Below are positions 34,430-45,856 of a DNA stretch of 64,000 bases, piece by piece. Within the stretch, counting starts at the first letter, position 1. Each line of letters starts with the position of its first letter. Under the pieces are notes generated by a model. That model worked only from the letters and a program-made list of their open reading frames with translations, was not told where the DNA came from and searched no databases. The translations under genes were made by a program, and so were the position numbers. Source of the stretch: Arachis hypogaea (taxonomy: Eukaryota; Streptophyta; Magnoliopsida; Fabales; Fabaceae); the NCBI RefSeq assembly GCF_003086295.3, contig NC_092053.1, positions 85,559,671 through 85,623,670 of the forward strand, given 5' to 3'.

Positions 34430-35399
34430 TTGACCATGTCTTCTCGCAAAAATATTGTAGAGGCGTCTTCTAAGGTTCCTGACGGGATGTTTGACTGGTT
34501 GGACTCCCTTGTTTTAATGTGTGTTTCCGTGGAACTTAGGAAACATCAGCGGATTTGTAGTAATCGGGTGCAGGAAAAAAATTATGAGCTAGTAGCACCT
34601 GATTCTGATGAGAGGGTCTGTTTCCCGACTTCAGTCCAGGGGGAACGTCCTTTCTTTTATGCCTACGACTATTTTTTAGTCAAATGAGCATTACCTTTCC
34701 CTTTACTCCCTTTGAAACCAATTTATTGTGGTCATGCAATGTGTCTCCATCCCAACTTCATTTGAATTCATGGGGTTTTGTTAAGATTTTCCAGTTGTTG
34801 TGTTAAGAATTGGATGTTAAGCCTTCTCAGACTCTCTTTCTTTACCTTTTCGTTTTGACCAAGCCTGTGATTTCTGCCAAAAAGAAAGCTTCCTAGGTTT
34901 CTTTTCGGTCTACCCAAGGAAAGAAAGTTTTTTCAATGTATGATGAGTCTTTTAGAGATTTCAAGAATTATTTCTTTAAGGTTCGAGCTGTTGAATGACC
35001 TCATCCCTTTTTTCTGGATGAGAACGATGAGCCCGCCTTTCCCTTAGAGTGGCAAAAGAATGTTGTAGTGTCGAGGTATACGTGAGAGATGTTGGATGAG
35101 GTCGAACAGGCCTTTGTTAACGTGTTGGAGGAGAACTGGGGACAGCCTCCTTATCTTGACACAAAAAGGTTTTTAGGGGATCCTTCACTTCTTCGAGCTG
35201 AGCTGGGTAGTGGTTGTCTTATCTTGTTTTCGTTTTGTTTCCTTTTTGTCGAGCTTTGTTCTTTTTCTCTCAATTTGTAACAATATTTGTGTTTTTTCCA
35301 GAGATGGTGAAAAACAATGAATCTATGAAGGCCTTTAAGAAGGCGAGAAAAGCTACTGCAGCTCAGAAGATCTCGGCCAAGATGGCCGGTGTTTATACC
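34430..35399 (+). pseudogene. Fragment D: Tat antisense gene, exon 1, intron and start of exon 2
   Basis: Homologous to the antisense gene of I (61323 onward): MSSRKNIVEASSKVPDGMFDWLDSLVLMCVS, then the PF04195-like domain in decayed form with at least five in-frame stops, including at 34685-34687. An intron with GTAGTGG at its start and TTTCCAG at its end occupies 35207-35301 (95 bases), and exon 2 begins MVKNNESMKAFKKARKATAA. D therefore belongs to a minus-strand Tat element. It starts a few bases before the ATG, where LTR2 of B ends, and it is cut by the LTR of E after GCCGG (35395-35399). Confidence 0.82.
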
Positions 35400-35932
35400 C
35401 TAGGTCGAGCTATCCGACCCAGGATGTTCAGTAACAAGGCGACCAACCTCTTTAGGTCAGACTATCCGACCTCTTCTCAAAGAGCTCGGCCAAATCGACA
35501 GGAAAGCCCAAAGAAGGGCCCGAAATCAAGGAACACGACCCAAATCCTAAGGCAGCCCAAGCCTACAAAGAGAAGGGCGGTTCCCTTGAGGATAAGCTGA
35601 CCTCACCCAAAGATAAGATAAGATAAGATAAGATAACTAACTTATCTTATCTAAAAAGCTCACTCCACACTACTATAAATACACTAGAGCACCCAGGTAT
35701 AACTCATACTCTGATTCTACTAAAAACCTACTTAATACCGTTGCTAACTTAAGCAACGGAGTCCCTTGCAGGTACCCCCACCCTCCGGTGGTGAAGGATC
35801 AACAGTACAGCCAAGCTCAACAAGTCGGATATGATAGCCCCGGCCTTCACTCACAGTTGGACACATCATGTCCGATCAGCATAGAGGATCTCGTCCGAGA
35901 TCGACCTACGGTTTCAGGTAACCCTTGGAACA
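35400..35932 (+). mobile_element. 5' LTR of element E
   Basis: 533 bases, TGTTTATACCCTAGG to CCCTTGGAACA. An extended GATAAG run with facing CTTATCTTATC (35611-35651) precedes TATAAATA at 35674-35681. The 35214-35600 ORF crosses the D-E junction and is not a gene. Confidence 0.93.
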
Positions 35933-35933
35933 T

Positions 35934-35951
35934 TGGCGCCGTTGCCGGGGA
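35934..35951 (+). promoter_or_regulatory. Primer binding site of element E (tRNA-Asp type)
   Basis: TGGCGCCGTTGCCGGGGA one base after the LTR, identical to element C. Confidence 0.9.
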
Positions 35952-35973
35952 ACCTGGAAGTCATCCCACCGCC

Positions 35974-37243
35974 ATGGCAGATGACCATGACAACGACCAC
36001 GAGTCAGATCTAGAAGATAGAACACCGCATAAGAACACGGACACTACACCAAAAGATGCCCCTCAACCTGACAAAAACAAGGATTCACCAAATAAGGAAG
36101 CAGTGGAGGCACTTCAAGATCGCTTGAAACAGCTCGAAAAGAAGGTGGAGCATCAACGAGAAGCTGAGAAAGATCTACAAAGGGAAGTTAGACGACGCCG
36201 TGAGATAGAAGACAAGCTCTTAAAACTTGAGGCCGATCTCAAAACCAAGACTACTCGATCCGGTCACGAAAATGACTCCCGCAAGGACCAAGATCCATTC
36301 ATTAAAGAAATCATGAAGACTAAAATCCCAAAGGACTTCAAACTTCCTGACATGATTCTGTATGATGGCACTACAGGTCCCGGCCACCATCTCAGTAATT
36401 TCAGGAGTAGAATGTACCTCACTGACGCCTCAGATGAAGTCCGCTACAAAGCCTTTCCGACTACTTTAACAAAAACAGCAATTAGATGGTTTGACAATCT
36501 ACCTTCTAGGTCCATCTCAAGTTTTGAGGACTTAGCTAAGAAGTTTCTAGCCAGATTCTCCATCCAAAAAGATAAGGCTAAGTACACCCCAAGTCTACTA
36601 GGAATCAAGCAAGGAGAACGATAAAGTCTTCGCAACTACATGGAATGATTTAACAAAACATGCCTCGACATACAAAGCCTACCAACAGAGGCCGCCATCA
36701 TGGGCCTCATCAATGGCTTGCGAGAGGGACCTTTTAGCTAATCTATATCAAAAAAACACCCCACATCTCTGAACGAGGTTCAAGAACGAGCAGAGAAGTA
36801 CATTAACATGGAGGAGAACTCTCAACTAGGAGAGACCTCAAAGTCCGGATTCACCTACTCGTCTCGAGATAAGGATAAAGAATCCAAAAAGAAAGAAGAT
36901 CGACATGGGGAAAAAATAAAAAAATACCACAATTACACCCCCTTCGGGTGTCCCTTGTGGATGTTTACAGAGAAGTCTGCCATACTGAAAAAATACCCCC
37001 AGCTCGACCACTCAAAGGCAAGAAGGGAGGAGGAAATCGGTCTGAATATTGCGAATACCATAGACTCTGCGGACATTCCACCAACGAATGCTTTGACTTA
37101 AAAAATGTCATAGAAAAACTAGTAAGAGAAGGAAATTAGATCGATACCTAGCCACCCGAGACGATGAGCAAAGAAAAATAAGAAGGGACAAAGATGTCAG
37201 ACGAACTGAGCGATCACCTCGCACACCAGAAAGACACGTCCAT
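35974..37243 (+). pseudogene. gag: Gag of element E
   Basis: Starts MADDHDNDHESD and follows C throughout: coiled coil, gag domain (FKLPDMILYDGTTGPGHHLSNF), basic stretch, and zinc-knuckle-like CEYHRLCGHSTNEC. Breaks: stops at 36622 (TAA), 36646 (TGA) and 36739 (TAA); a one-base loss in a C-run near 36940; another one-base loss near 37132. The reading frame changes twice before the protease. More decayed than C. The Arg codon lost to a stop in C is intact here. Confidence 0.9.
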
Positions 37244-40200
37244 ATGATACATGGAGGGTTTGCAGGAGGAGGAATCTCCAAATCATCTCGCAAAAGATAT
37301 CTCAAAGAAGTATATCATGTCGAGGGGAAGGAGGAAGCACCCGACATCCCTGCGATTACTTTCACCAAAGAAGATGCATCTGGTGTCATCTCAGGACGCG
37401 ACGATCCCATGGTCGTCACCATTATATTGGCAAATGCAAATCTCCACCGCACACTGATAGACCAAGGGAGCTCTGCCGACATCTTATTCAAATTTGCCTT
37501 CGACAAGCTCGGCCTAGAAGAAAAAGAACTCAGGACATATCCGAATAGCCTATTCGGACTAGGAGACACCCTAGTTCAACCACTTGGATACGTCTCGCTA
37601 CACACAACCTTCGGCAAAGGGGGCCAGTCAAAAACGCTCAAGATAGACTACATCGTGGTCGACGTGATTTCAGCCTACAACGCCTTAATAGGTCGGACAA
37701 CGTTGAATCAGCTCGGCGCAATAGTCTGGACTCCACATCTATGCATGAAATTTCCAACTGCAGAAGGGATAGCCACAATAAAAGTAGACCAGAAGACGGC
37801 ACGCCGCTGCTACAACGAAAGTCTAAACCTCAGAGGCAGAGGAGAAGAGTTTCACACAGTCGAACTCGGGGGAGTTCAGAGGCGAGAAGAACTCCGCCCA
37901 CAGCCCGAAGGTGAGATAGAGAAAGTACAGATCGGAGACATCCCGGACAAAACGACCAATATTGGAACAAACCTAAAGGGAGACATAAAAGAATCACTCG
38001 TACAGTTCTTACAAGACAATGTCGACCTCTTTCCATGGAAGGCTGCGGAAATGCAAGGTATAGACCCTGAGGTAATGTGCCACAAGTTAGCAGTCTATCC
38101 AGGATCTAGGCCAATACAACAGAGACGTAGGAGGCTCAGACCCGAACGATCCCAGGCTATGGAAGAGCAGGTACAAGCTCTACTAGAGGTAGGATTCATA
38201 AGGGAAGTCAAGTACCCACTATGGTTGGCTAACGTCGTCTTGGTGAAAAAGTCAAATGGAAAGTGGCGAATGTGCACCGACTACACCGATCTCAACAAAG
38301 CCTGCACAAAAGATTCCTATTCACTCCCAAGTATCGACGCTTTGGTAGATGCCTCCTCTGGATATAAATACCTCTCGTTTATGGACGCATATTCGGGATA
38401 CAATCAAATCCCAATGTATCCACCCGACCAAGAGAAAACTTCATTCTTAACTCCAAAGGCAAATTATTGCTACATTGTCATGCCTTTTGGTCTTAAAAAC
38501 GTAGGAGCTACTTATCAAAGGTTAATGAATAAGGTCTTTTCAGATCATATCAGAAAAATCATGGAAGTCTATATGGATGATATGTTAATAAAGACACAGA
38601 GTGAAGAGATGCTATTGTCTGACTTGGCCCGAGTGTTCGACACTATAAGAAGGCATGGCATGCGACTCAATCCTGCAAAATGCACCTTCGCAGTAGAAGT
38701 TGGCAAATTCTTGGGTTTTATGCTCATACAAAGAGGAATCGAGGCAAATCCGGATAAATGCCGGGCCATACTCGACATGAAGAGCCCGACCTGCTTCAAA
38801 GAGGTACAACAACTCAACGGGAGGTTGGCAGCCTTGTCCATATTTCTAGCTGAATCCGCAATAAGATCCCTCCCCTTCTACGCCATTCTAAGGAAAGGGA
38901 AGAAATTTGAATGGACCACCGAGTGCGAGCAAGCCTTTCAAGATTTCAAAAGGTTCCTGGGACAACCACCTATCCTATCTCGGCCACAGGAAGGAGAACC
39001 ACTCAAATTATACCTCGCGGTAGGAAGTCAAGTAGCAGCCTCAGCATTGGTTCAAGAAGATGACAGTGGGCAGCAACTCGTATACTTCATCAGTAAGGCG
39101 CTACAAGGATCCGAACTGAACTACCAAAAAATAGAAAAATTTGCCTATGCCCTTATACTAACATCTCGACGACTTCGTCCATACTTCCAAACTCACACCA
39201 TTAAGGTTCGGACTAACCAGCCCATAAAAGGGATATTACAGAAAACAGACTTAGCAGGCAGAATCTTACAATGGGCAGTCGAGTTGTCCGAATTCGACCT
39301 TCAATACGAAGCTCGGACAGCCATCAAATCACAATACTTAGCCGACTTTATAGCGGAATTCACAGAAACCTCGGAAAACCCCTTAGAATAGAATTTCTAC
39401 GTGGACGGCTCTCTCAAATTCGGGTTCCCTGACTCAAACAACCAAGCTGAGTATGAGGCATTACTAGCCAGTTTGAAGCTGGCTAAAGAGATTGGAGCTC
39501 AAAACTTATTATCTTCAGCGATTCGTAGGTGGTCACTTCACAAAAAACAGGTAGCTACCAAGCCAAGGACCCCACTATGAAAAAATACTTGGATAAAACC
39601 AGGGAACAGCTCAGATAATTCGGAGAATATGAGATCCGCCACATACCCCGCGAATAGAATGCCCGAGCTGACGCACTCTCAAAGCTAGCCAGCACCAAAC
39701 TAGGGGGCAACAATAGAAGTCTCATCCAGGAAATGCTGCAAAACCCATCAATCTCGGAAGAGGAAAAAGTTCTAGCCATAACAGATCTGGATCAAGGATG
39801 GATGACCCCCATAATTAAATACCTCAAAATAAAAACACTCCCTACATATGAAAAGGAAGCAAAGAAGTTAAAGCGGGAGGCACAATACTACACTATCATA
39901 AACGATATCCTATACAAAAGAGGGATTTCAATACCATTACTAAGATGTGTTCCGACTTCCAATACAAACGAAATTCTAGAAGAAGTACACAGTGGCATCT
40001 GTGGCAATCATCTCAGAGCGCAAGCACTCATCAAAAAAGTACTCCGGGCAGGGTTCTATTGGCCAACTCTACAAAAAGAAACCACGAAGTTCGTAAAGAC
40101 ATGTCCACCATGTCAGAAACATGCCAACTTCCACATTGCCCCGCCAGAGGAACTTATCAACGTAACCTCACCTTGGCCATTCGCAAAATGGGGACTCGAC

Positions 40201-41052
40201 CTTCTCGGACCCTTCCCTCAGGGATCGGGACAAGTTAAATTCCTCATAGTAGGGGTAGACTACTTCATGAAGTGGATCGAAGCAGAACCCTTATCTAATG
40301 CCACTGCTCAAAGAAGTCGAAAATTCCTATATAGAAATATTATCACAAGGTTCGGGGATCCATACTCCATAACCACAGACAATGGCACTCAATTCACAGA
40401 TGCAGGCTTCAGAAAGTTAGTGGCTGACTTAAACATAAAACACCAGTTCACTTCTGTAGAGAACTCCCAAGCCAATGGACAAGCCGAAGCTGCCAACAAA
40501 GTCATATTGACTGGACTCAAGCGGAGATTACAGGATGCAATGGGAGCCTGGGCTGAAGAACTCCCACAAGTCCTATGGGCATATCGAACAACGCCGCATT
40601 CTACCACAAAGGAATCACCCTTCCGATTAGCATACGGAATAGAGGCAATGATCCTAGTGGAGATCGAAGAAGGTTCGCCTAGAGTGATCCACTATAATGA
40701 AAAATCCAACTCCCAACTTCAAAGTGAGGAACTCAACCTACTCCCAGAAGTCCAAGAAAGAGCTTGGATCAAGGAAGAGGCATTAAAACGATGAATGGCT
40801 TCAAGATACAACCAAAGAGTGGTACCGCGAGGATTTGCTGAGAACGACCTCGTCTTAATCCAAAATGATATCGGAACAACTCGACCTGGAGAAGGAAAGC
40901 TGGGAGCAAAATGGAAAGGACCCTACCAAGTTATAGAAGTACTTGGAAAGGGCTACTACAGACTGTCCGAACTCGATGGGCGAGAGCTTCCTAGGTCATG
41001 GCACGCCTGCAACTTAGAAGGTACTATAGTTAGGGATGATAAAGGATCTTAG
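37244..41052 (+). pseudogene. pol: Protease, RT, two RNase H domains and integrase of element E
   Basis: A 715-residue open frame (37244-39391) holds the protease (LIDQGSSADIL), RT (FMDAYSGYNQIPM, YMDD at 38570-38581) and RNase H 1. A TAG at 39389 follows. In RNase H 2, 69 bases just after the first catalytic Asp segment (YVDGS) are deleted relative to C, and a frameshift comes near 39505. Integrase is open from 39733 to 40794 (LDLLGPFPQG, TTDNGTQFTD, QANGQAEAANK), interrupted by TGA at 40792, and ends 40795-41052 with an altered last few residues. RT has Met in place of the Val of C in its catalytic motif, a common variant. Confidence 0.93.
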
Positions 41053-41509
41053 GATAAGGCGCACTCTTTTTTCTAAAAAGGTTTTTTAATGAGGCGCCAA
41101 GCCAAGACCTATCAATCGCTCAACCTATAGGGATAAATCTCCCACATGCATATATTTGCATTTTTCGACTTGAATAAAATCTGTTAAGATCTTCTACAAA
41201 TTCTTAAGACGCATTAATCTGAAATATTCGTCGTCCGATTACGAAGCTACAGATCGGCAAAAAGTGAAAATCAAATTCACTACACGATCACGATAAAGAC
41301 CAACAAAGATGAAAACCAAATTCACTAAGAGGTCAACCAAATGGGGATTAAACCCAATTTCTACAAAATCGGCAAAGACAAATACAGAATAATGCAAGAA
41401 GTTATCGAAAGTGATCCATAGAAAAGACCTGACGAGGTCTTAATAAAAATGGGTCGCTAAATAATAACTTAAAGACTGGTCGACATAGAGAAGTCGGACC
41501 GGTCGCAAT
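41053..41509 (+). other. Spacer after pol of element E
   Basis: Colinear with 28755-29256 of C. No ORF. Confidence 0.55.
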
Positions 41510-41960
41510 AACCCAAGTTATAAGCAAATCCCTAGAAAGAGGTCTGGCCAACCCTATAAAAGAGGATTGCTATAACTTAGAAGAGACCGACATGACGAAG
41601 TCGGTCTCCTACCAAAAACGTTATAAAAGTCATCCCTGAAAGAGACCTGGACAAGGTCCAAGAAAGAGGATTACAAAAATAACTTAGAAGAGACTAACAT
41701 GACGAAGTCGGTCTCCTACCAAAAAAGTTATAAAATTTATCCCAAAAGAGACCTGGACAAGGTCCAAGAGAGAGGATTACGAAAATAACTTAGAAGAGAC
41801 CGACATGACGAAGTCGGTCTCCTACCAAAAAAGTTATAAAAGTCATCCCTGAAAGAGACCTGGACAAGGTCTAAGAAAGAGGATTTAAAAAATAACTTAG
41901 AAGAGACTGACATGACGAAGTCGGTCTCCTACCAAAAAAGTTATAAAAAGTAATACCTAG
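41510..41960. repeat. Hairpin-bearing tandem repeats, about 107 bp each, element E
   Basis: About four units. GAGACCGAC, loop ATGACGAA, then GTCGGTCTC is a perfect nine-base stem in the best copies (near 41583, 41795), and AGACCTGGACAAGGTCC follows in each. Markers TCATCCCTGAAAGAG recur near 41630 and 41843. The remaining 370 bases to the antisense stop show no ORF. Confidence 0.85.
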
Positions 41961-42331
41961 CAATAGACCTCATAAAAGGTCCAAACAAAACATGATTACT
42001 AGAAATAACTTCAGAAGCCTCAAGGAACTGAAGCCACAAGCAGGGAATGCAAAGGCAATCCAAAGAGGTCGAGCTACAAGGCTCTAACACTACCAAAAAC
42101 CTAAAAAAGGTACCAAGATAAACTAAAACGAACATGATATTAAAGGTATGAAGTTATAATTATAACAAGCTCAAAGAGGCTACCAAAACCATTCCCAAGA
42201 ACTTGGAAACTATTTTTTTTTCAAAATAAAGTTGCTAAACAAGCAACCAAAAGAGTGTCAACAGCCAGCAAACATCATAAAAAGTTTAAAAACGCCCACA
42301 ATCCGGGCTATCTACACAAAAACTTAGAAAA

Positions 42332-44123
42332 CTATTCATCAGAAGGCTTCTCGGCAACACGACGTGAAGGAGGGCGAGCCTGAATGCGCACAGCATCCAC
42401 AGTACCATTATCCCGGTTCAAGATTTGACAGTCAGGATTTGAAACAGGATGACCGGCCTCAACTGAAGGAGCTGAAGAACTCGGCACCACAGAAGCTTTG
42501 GCAGCAAGAGCAGAGGAAGGTTCAACATCATCGTCGTCAGGTCGTCAGGGACAATCTTGCCATTCTTTACAACATTATCCAGGCTGAAGAGAGTAAGGTC
42601 AACCTCTGGAGCAAGAACTCGAACTTGCTCCTTCAGGTTCTCATAAGCAGCATTTACTCTGCCTACAAGGTGACCCTGGAGCTTGGCATAATCGACCCTG
42701 GCAGACTCTAGCTCCTCCCTGAGATGCATCACTTCCCTGTAGGCCGTGACATAGCTATCCTTGTGCCTCAAAGTGGTATCTTCAGCCAACCTCACAGAAG
42801 CCGCCAGGGCAACAGAACTAGCCTTTTCGGTCTCCAACTCCTTCTCAAGCTTGGTCTCTTTCACTTGGAGCTCCTCCTTCAGACCCTTCATTTGGTCGAA
42901 CTCTTTCTTGGCCTCTTCCATAAAAGCTTTGGTAGCATGAAGAGGGAGGTCTTGGGAAGTCCGGTATAGGGCAGCTCCCATATGTGCCATCTTGACGCTA
43001 CTCCGAGTAATAAAATCCAAGTGGCGAAGGAGAGAGACATCGTCCGTAGGAATGGTACCGTATGGACCAATCTGCTGACAAACTCAACCGCATCAAAGTC
43101 AGGGGTATCGAGGTTAAAAGGCTCAGTTGTTTTTTGTTTTTTTTTTGGAGGAGCACCAGCAGTAGGAACAGAAACTTGAGAAGGATCAGCCAAACGAACC
43201 TGGGGAGTAGGGATTACCTTCCTCACCCCCGGCGAGCTCGGTACGGCTGGCTTCGACTGAGCCTGAGATGATCCCTCACTGGCCGCCTTAGCTGAGACAT
43301 TTTGAGCTGTAGTAGCCTTTCTTGCCCTCTAAAGGCCTTCATGGATTCATTATTTTTAATCATCTCTATGAAGAAAACATAACAGCAAGAAACCAAGTTA
43401 CGAATCAGAAAGAGCTTGCAAGAGATAAACTCGACAAACAAGGAAAACCAAAAACAATATCACTACCCAGCTCAGCTCGAAGGAGAGAGGGGTTGGTTAA
43501 AAATTTCTTTGTGTCAAGATGGGCAGGCTGCCCCCAATTTTCTTCCAGCACAGTCACAAAAGCTTGCTCAGCCTCATCTAACATTTCCCACGTATACCTA
43601 GATACCCTTACATACTTTTGCCATTTCAAGGGAAAGGCGGGTTCATCATTCTCATCCAGAAAAAAGGGCCGAGCTCCTTCAATAGCTCGGACCCTAAAAA
43701 AGTAATTCATGAAGTCACAGAAAGATTCATCAAACATGGAGAAAACCTTTTTTCCTTGGGAAGCTCGGAAAGAAACCCAAGCGGCTTTTTTCTTAACTAC
43801 CCCAGGCTTTGTCAAAACAAAGAGATAAAAGAAGAGGGATTGTGAAGCAGGGATACCGAATTCATGACACAACAATTGAAATATTTTTATAAAACCCCGG
43901 GATTTGGGGTGAAGTTGGGACGGAGCTACATTACAGGACCATAACAGGTTGGTCTCAAAATCGGTAAACGGAAGAGTGATATTCATTTGGCCAAAAAAGA
44001 AGTCGTAGGCGTAGAAAAAGGGGCGCTCTCCAACAATTCGGGTAGAAAAACAGACCCTCTCCTCAGAATTTGGAGGTACAAGTTCATAGTTCTTTTCCTC
44101 ACTACCACTACTACAAATCCTAT
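42332..44123 (-). pseudogene. Antisense gene of element E, truncated at its 5' end
   Basis: Exon 1 (44123 to 43467) retains the PF04195-like domain (WSCNVAPSQLHPKSRGFIKIFQ, FFYLFVLTKPGVV, FSMFDESFCDFMNYFF) but lacks about the first 50 codons, cut by the F LTR. The intron (43466-43366, 101 bases) keeps GTAGTGA and TTCATAG ends. Exon 2 (43365-42332) starts MIKNNESMKAF, loses frame almost at once by a one-base deletion, then shows the coiled coil and ends VAEKPSDE, with further frameshifts near 43065 and 42540. Non-functional. Confidence 0.85.
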
Positions 44124-45760
44124 TGATGAGCAGATAATTTATACGCTTTTTGACATTGTTTTTAGTATGTTTTTAGTAGGATCTAGTTACTTTTAGGGAT
44201 GTTTTTATTAGTTTTTATGTTAAATTCACATTTCTGGACTTTACTATGAGTTTGTATGTTTTTCTGTGATTTCAGGTATTTTCTGGCTGAAATTGAGGGA
44301 CTTGAGCAAAAATCAGATTCAGAGGTTGAAGAAGGACTACTGATGGTGTTGGATTCTGACCTCCCTGCACTCAAAGTAGATTTTCTGGAGCTACAGAACT
44401 CCAAATGGTGCGCTCTCAACGGCGTTGGAAAGTAGACATCCTGGGCTTTCCAGAAATATATAATAGTCCATACTTTGAATGATGATTGATGACGCAAAAG
44501 GACGTTGAACGCCAGTTCTACGCTGTAGTCCGGAGTTAAACGCCAGAAACACGTCATGAACCAGAGTTGAATGCCAAAAACACGTTACAACTTGGCGTTC
44601 AACTCCAGAAGAAGCCTCTGCACGTGTAAACTTCAAGCTCAGCCCAAGCACACACCAAGTGGGCCCCGAAAGTGGATTTATGCATCAATTACTTACTTCT
44701 GTAAACCCTAGTAACTAGTTTAGTATAAATAGGACTTTTTACTATTGTATTTAGATATCTTATGATTTTTAGTTCATCTTTAGTTTCATCTTTAGATCAC
44801 GTTTGGGGGCTGGCCATTCGGCCATGCCTGGACCTCATCACTTATGTATTTTCAACGGTAGAGTTTCTACACACCATAGATGAAGGTGTGGAGCTCTGCT
44901 GTTCCTCAAAGATTAATGCAAAGTACTACTATTTTTTTATTCAATTCAACTTATTCCGCTTCTAAGATATTCATTCGCACTTCAATATGGTGGATGTGAT
45001 GATCGTGATAGTCATCATCATTCTCAACTTATGAACGCATGCCTGACAACCACTTCCGTTCTACATGCAAACAAGCTAGAATGAATATCTCTTAGATATC
45101 TAATACAGGGGACCGAGTCCGAGTTATTAGTATCTTCGTGGTATAAGTTAGAATCCATGGATGGCCATTCCTGAGATTCGGAAAGTCTAAACCTTGTCTG
45201 TGGTATTCCGAGTAGGATCTGGGAAGGGATGGCTGTGACGAACTTTAAACTCGCGAGTGCTGGGCGTAGTGACAGACGCAAAAGGAGGGTGAATCCTATT
45301 CCAGTATGATCGAGAACCTCCAGATGATTAGCCATGCCATGACAGAGCATTTGGACCTTTTTCACAGAGAGGATGGGATGTAGCCATTGACAACGGTGAT
45401 GCCCTTACAGAAAGCTTGCCATGGAAAGGAGTAAGACTGATTGGATGAAGACAGCAGGAAAGCAGAGATCAGAGGAACGAAAGCATCTCTATACGCTTAT
45501 CTGAAATTCTCACCAATGATATACATAAGTATTTTTATCTTTATTTTATGTTTCTTTATTATTATTATTCGAAAACTCCATAATCATTTAATATCCGCCT
45601 GACTGAGATTTACAAGGTGACCATAGCTTGCTTCAAGCCGACAATCTCCGTGGGATCGACCCTTACTCACGTAAGGTTTATTACTTGGACGACCCAGTGC
45701 ACTTGCTGGTTAGTTGTGCGAAGTTGTGAATTTATGTTTGGACCATGGTATTGTGCACCA
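44124..45760 (+). mobile_element. 5' LTR of Athila-type element F
   Basis: Starts TGATGAGCAGATAATTTATACG and ends TTGTGCACCA, about 1.64 kb, with TATAAATA at 44724-44731. From memory this start is that of an abundant peanut Ty3/gypsy family, possibly the one called FIDEL (not checked). It contains GAACGCCAGTT and TGGCGTTCAAC type strings near 44505-44605. The left flank CCTAT is the expected target duplication. The insertion lies in the antisense gene of E. Confidence 0.85.
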
Positions 45761-45766
45761 GTTTGT

Positions 45767-45856
45767 TGGCGCCATTGCCAGGGAGAGAACGAACAACAAA
45801 TTTTACAACATGAGTAACAATTTTGCATACCAAGTTTTTGGCACCGTTGCCGGGGA
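45767..45856 (+). promoter_or_regulatory. Duplicated primer binding site of element F
   Basis: Two tRNA-Asp-like sites 72 bases apart: TGGCGCCATTGCCAGGGA (45767-45784) and TGGCACCGTTGCCGGGGA (45839-45856). Each is preceded by similar LTR-end sequence (TTGTGCACCA and TTTGCATACCA), so the LTR end and primer site were duplicated together. Which one primed is not clear; the second is closer to the usual string. Confidence 0.7.

Larger units (their letters stand above)
35400..44123 (+). mobile_element. Tat-type element E, left 8.7 kb
   Basis: 5' LTR, primer site, gag, pol, tandem repeats and most of the antisense gene are present and colinear with C. It ends abruptly inside antisense exon 1, where the LTR of F begins. 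The 3' LTR and the start of the antisense gene are not in the window. Left flank GCCGG is the expected target duplication. Confidence 0.92.

Noticed and set aside
45030..45365. 113-residue minus-strand ORF in the F LTR
   Set aside because: Inside LTR sequence with no domain; the region is a known type of highly repeated LTR and the frame is closed at both ends by chance stops.
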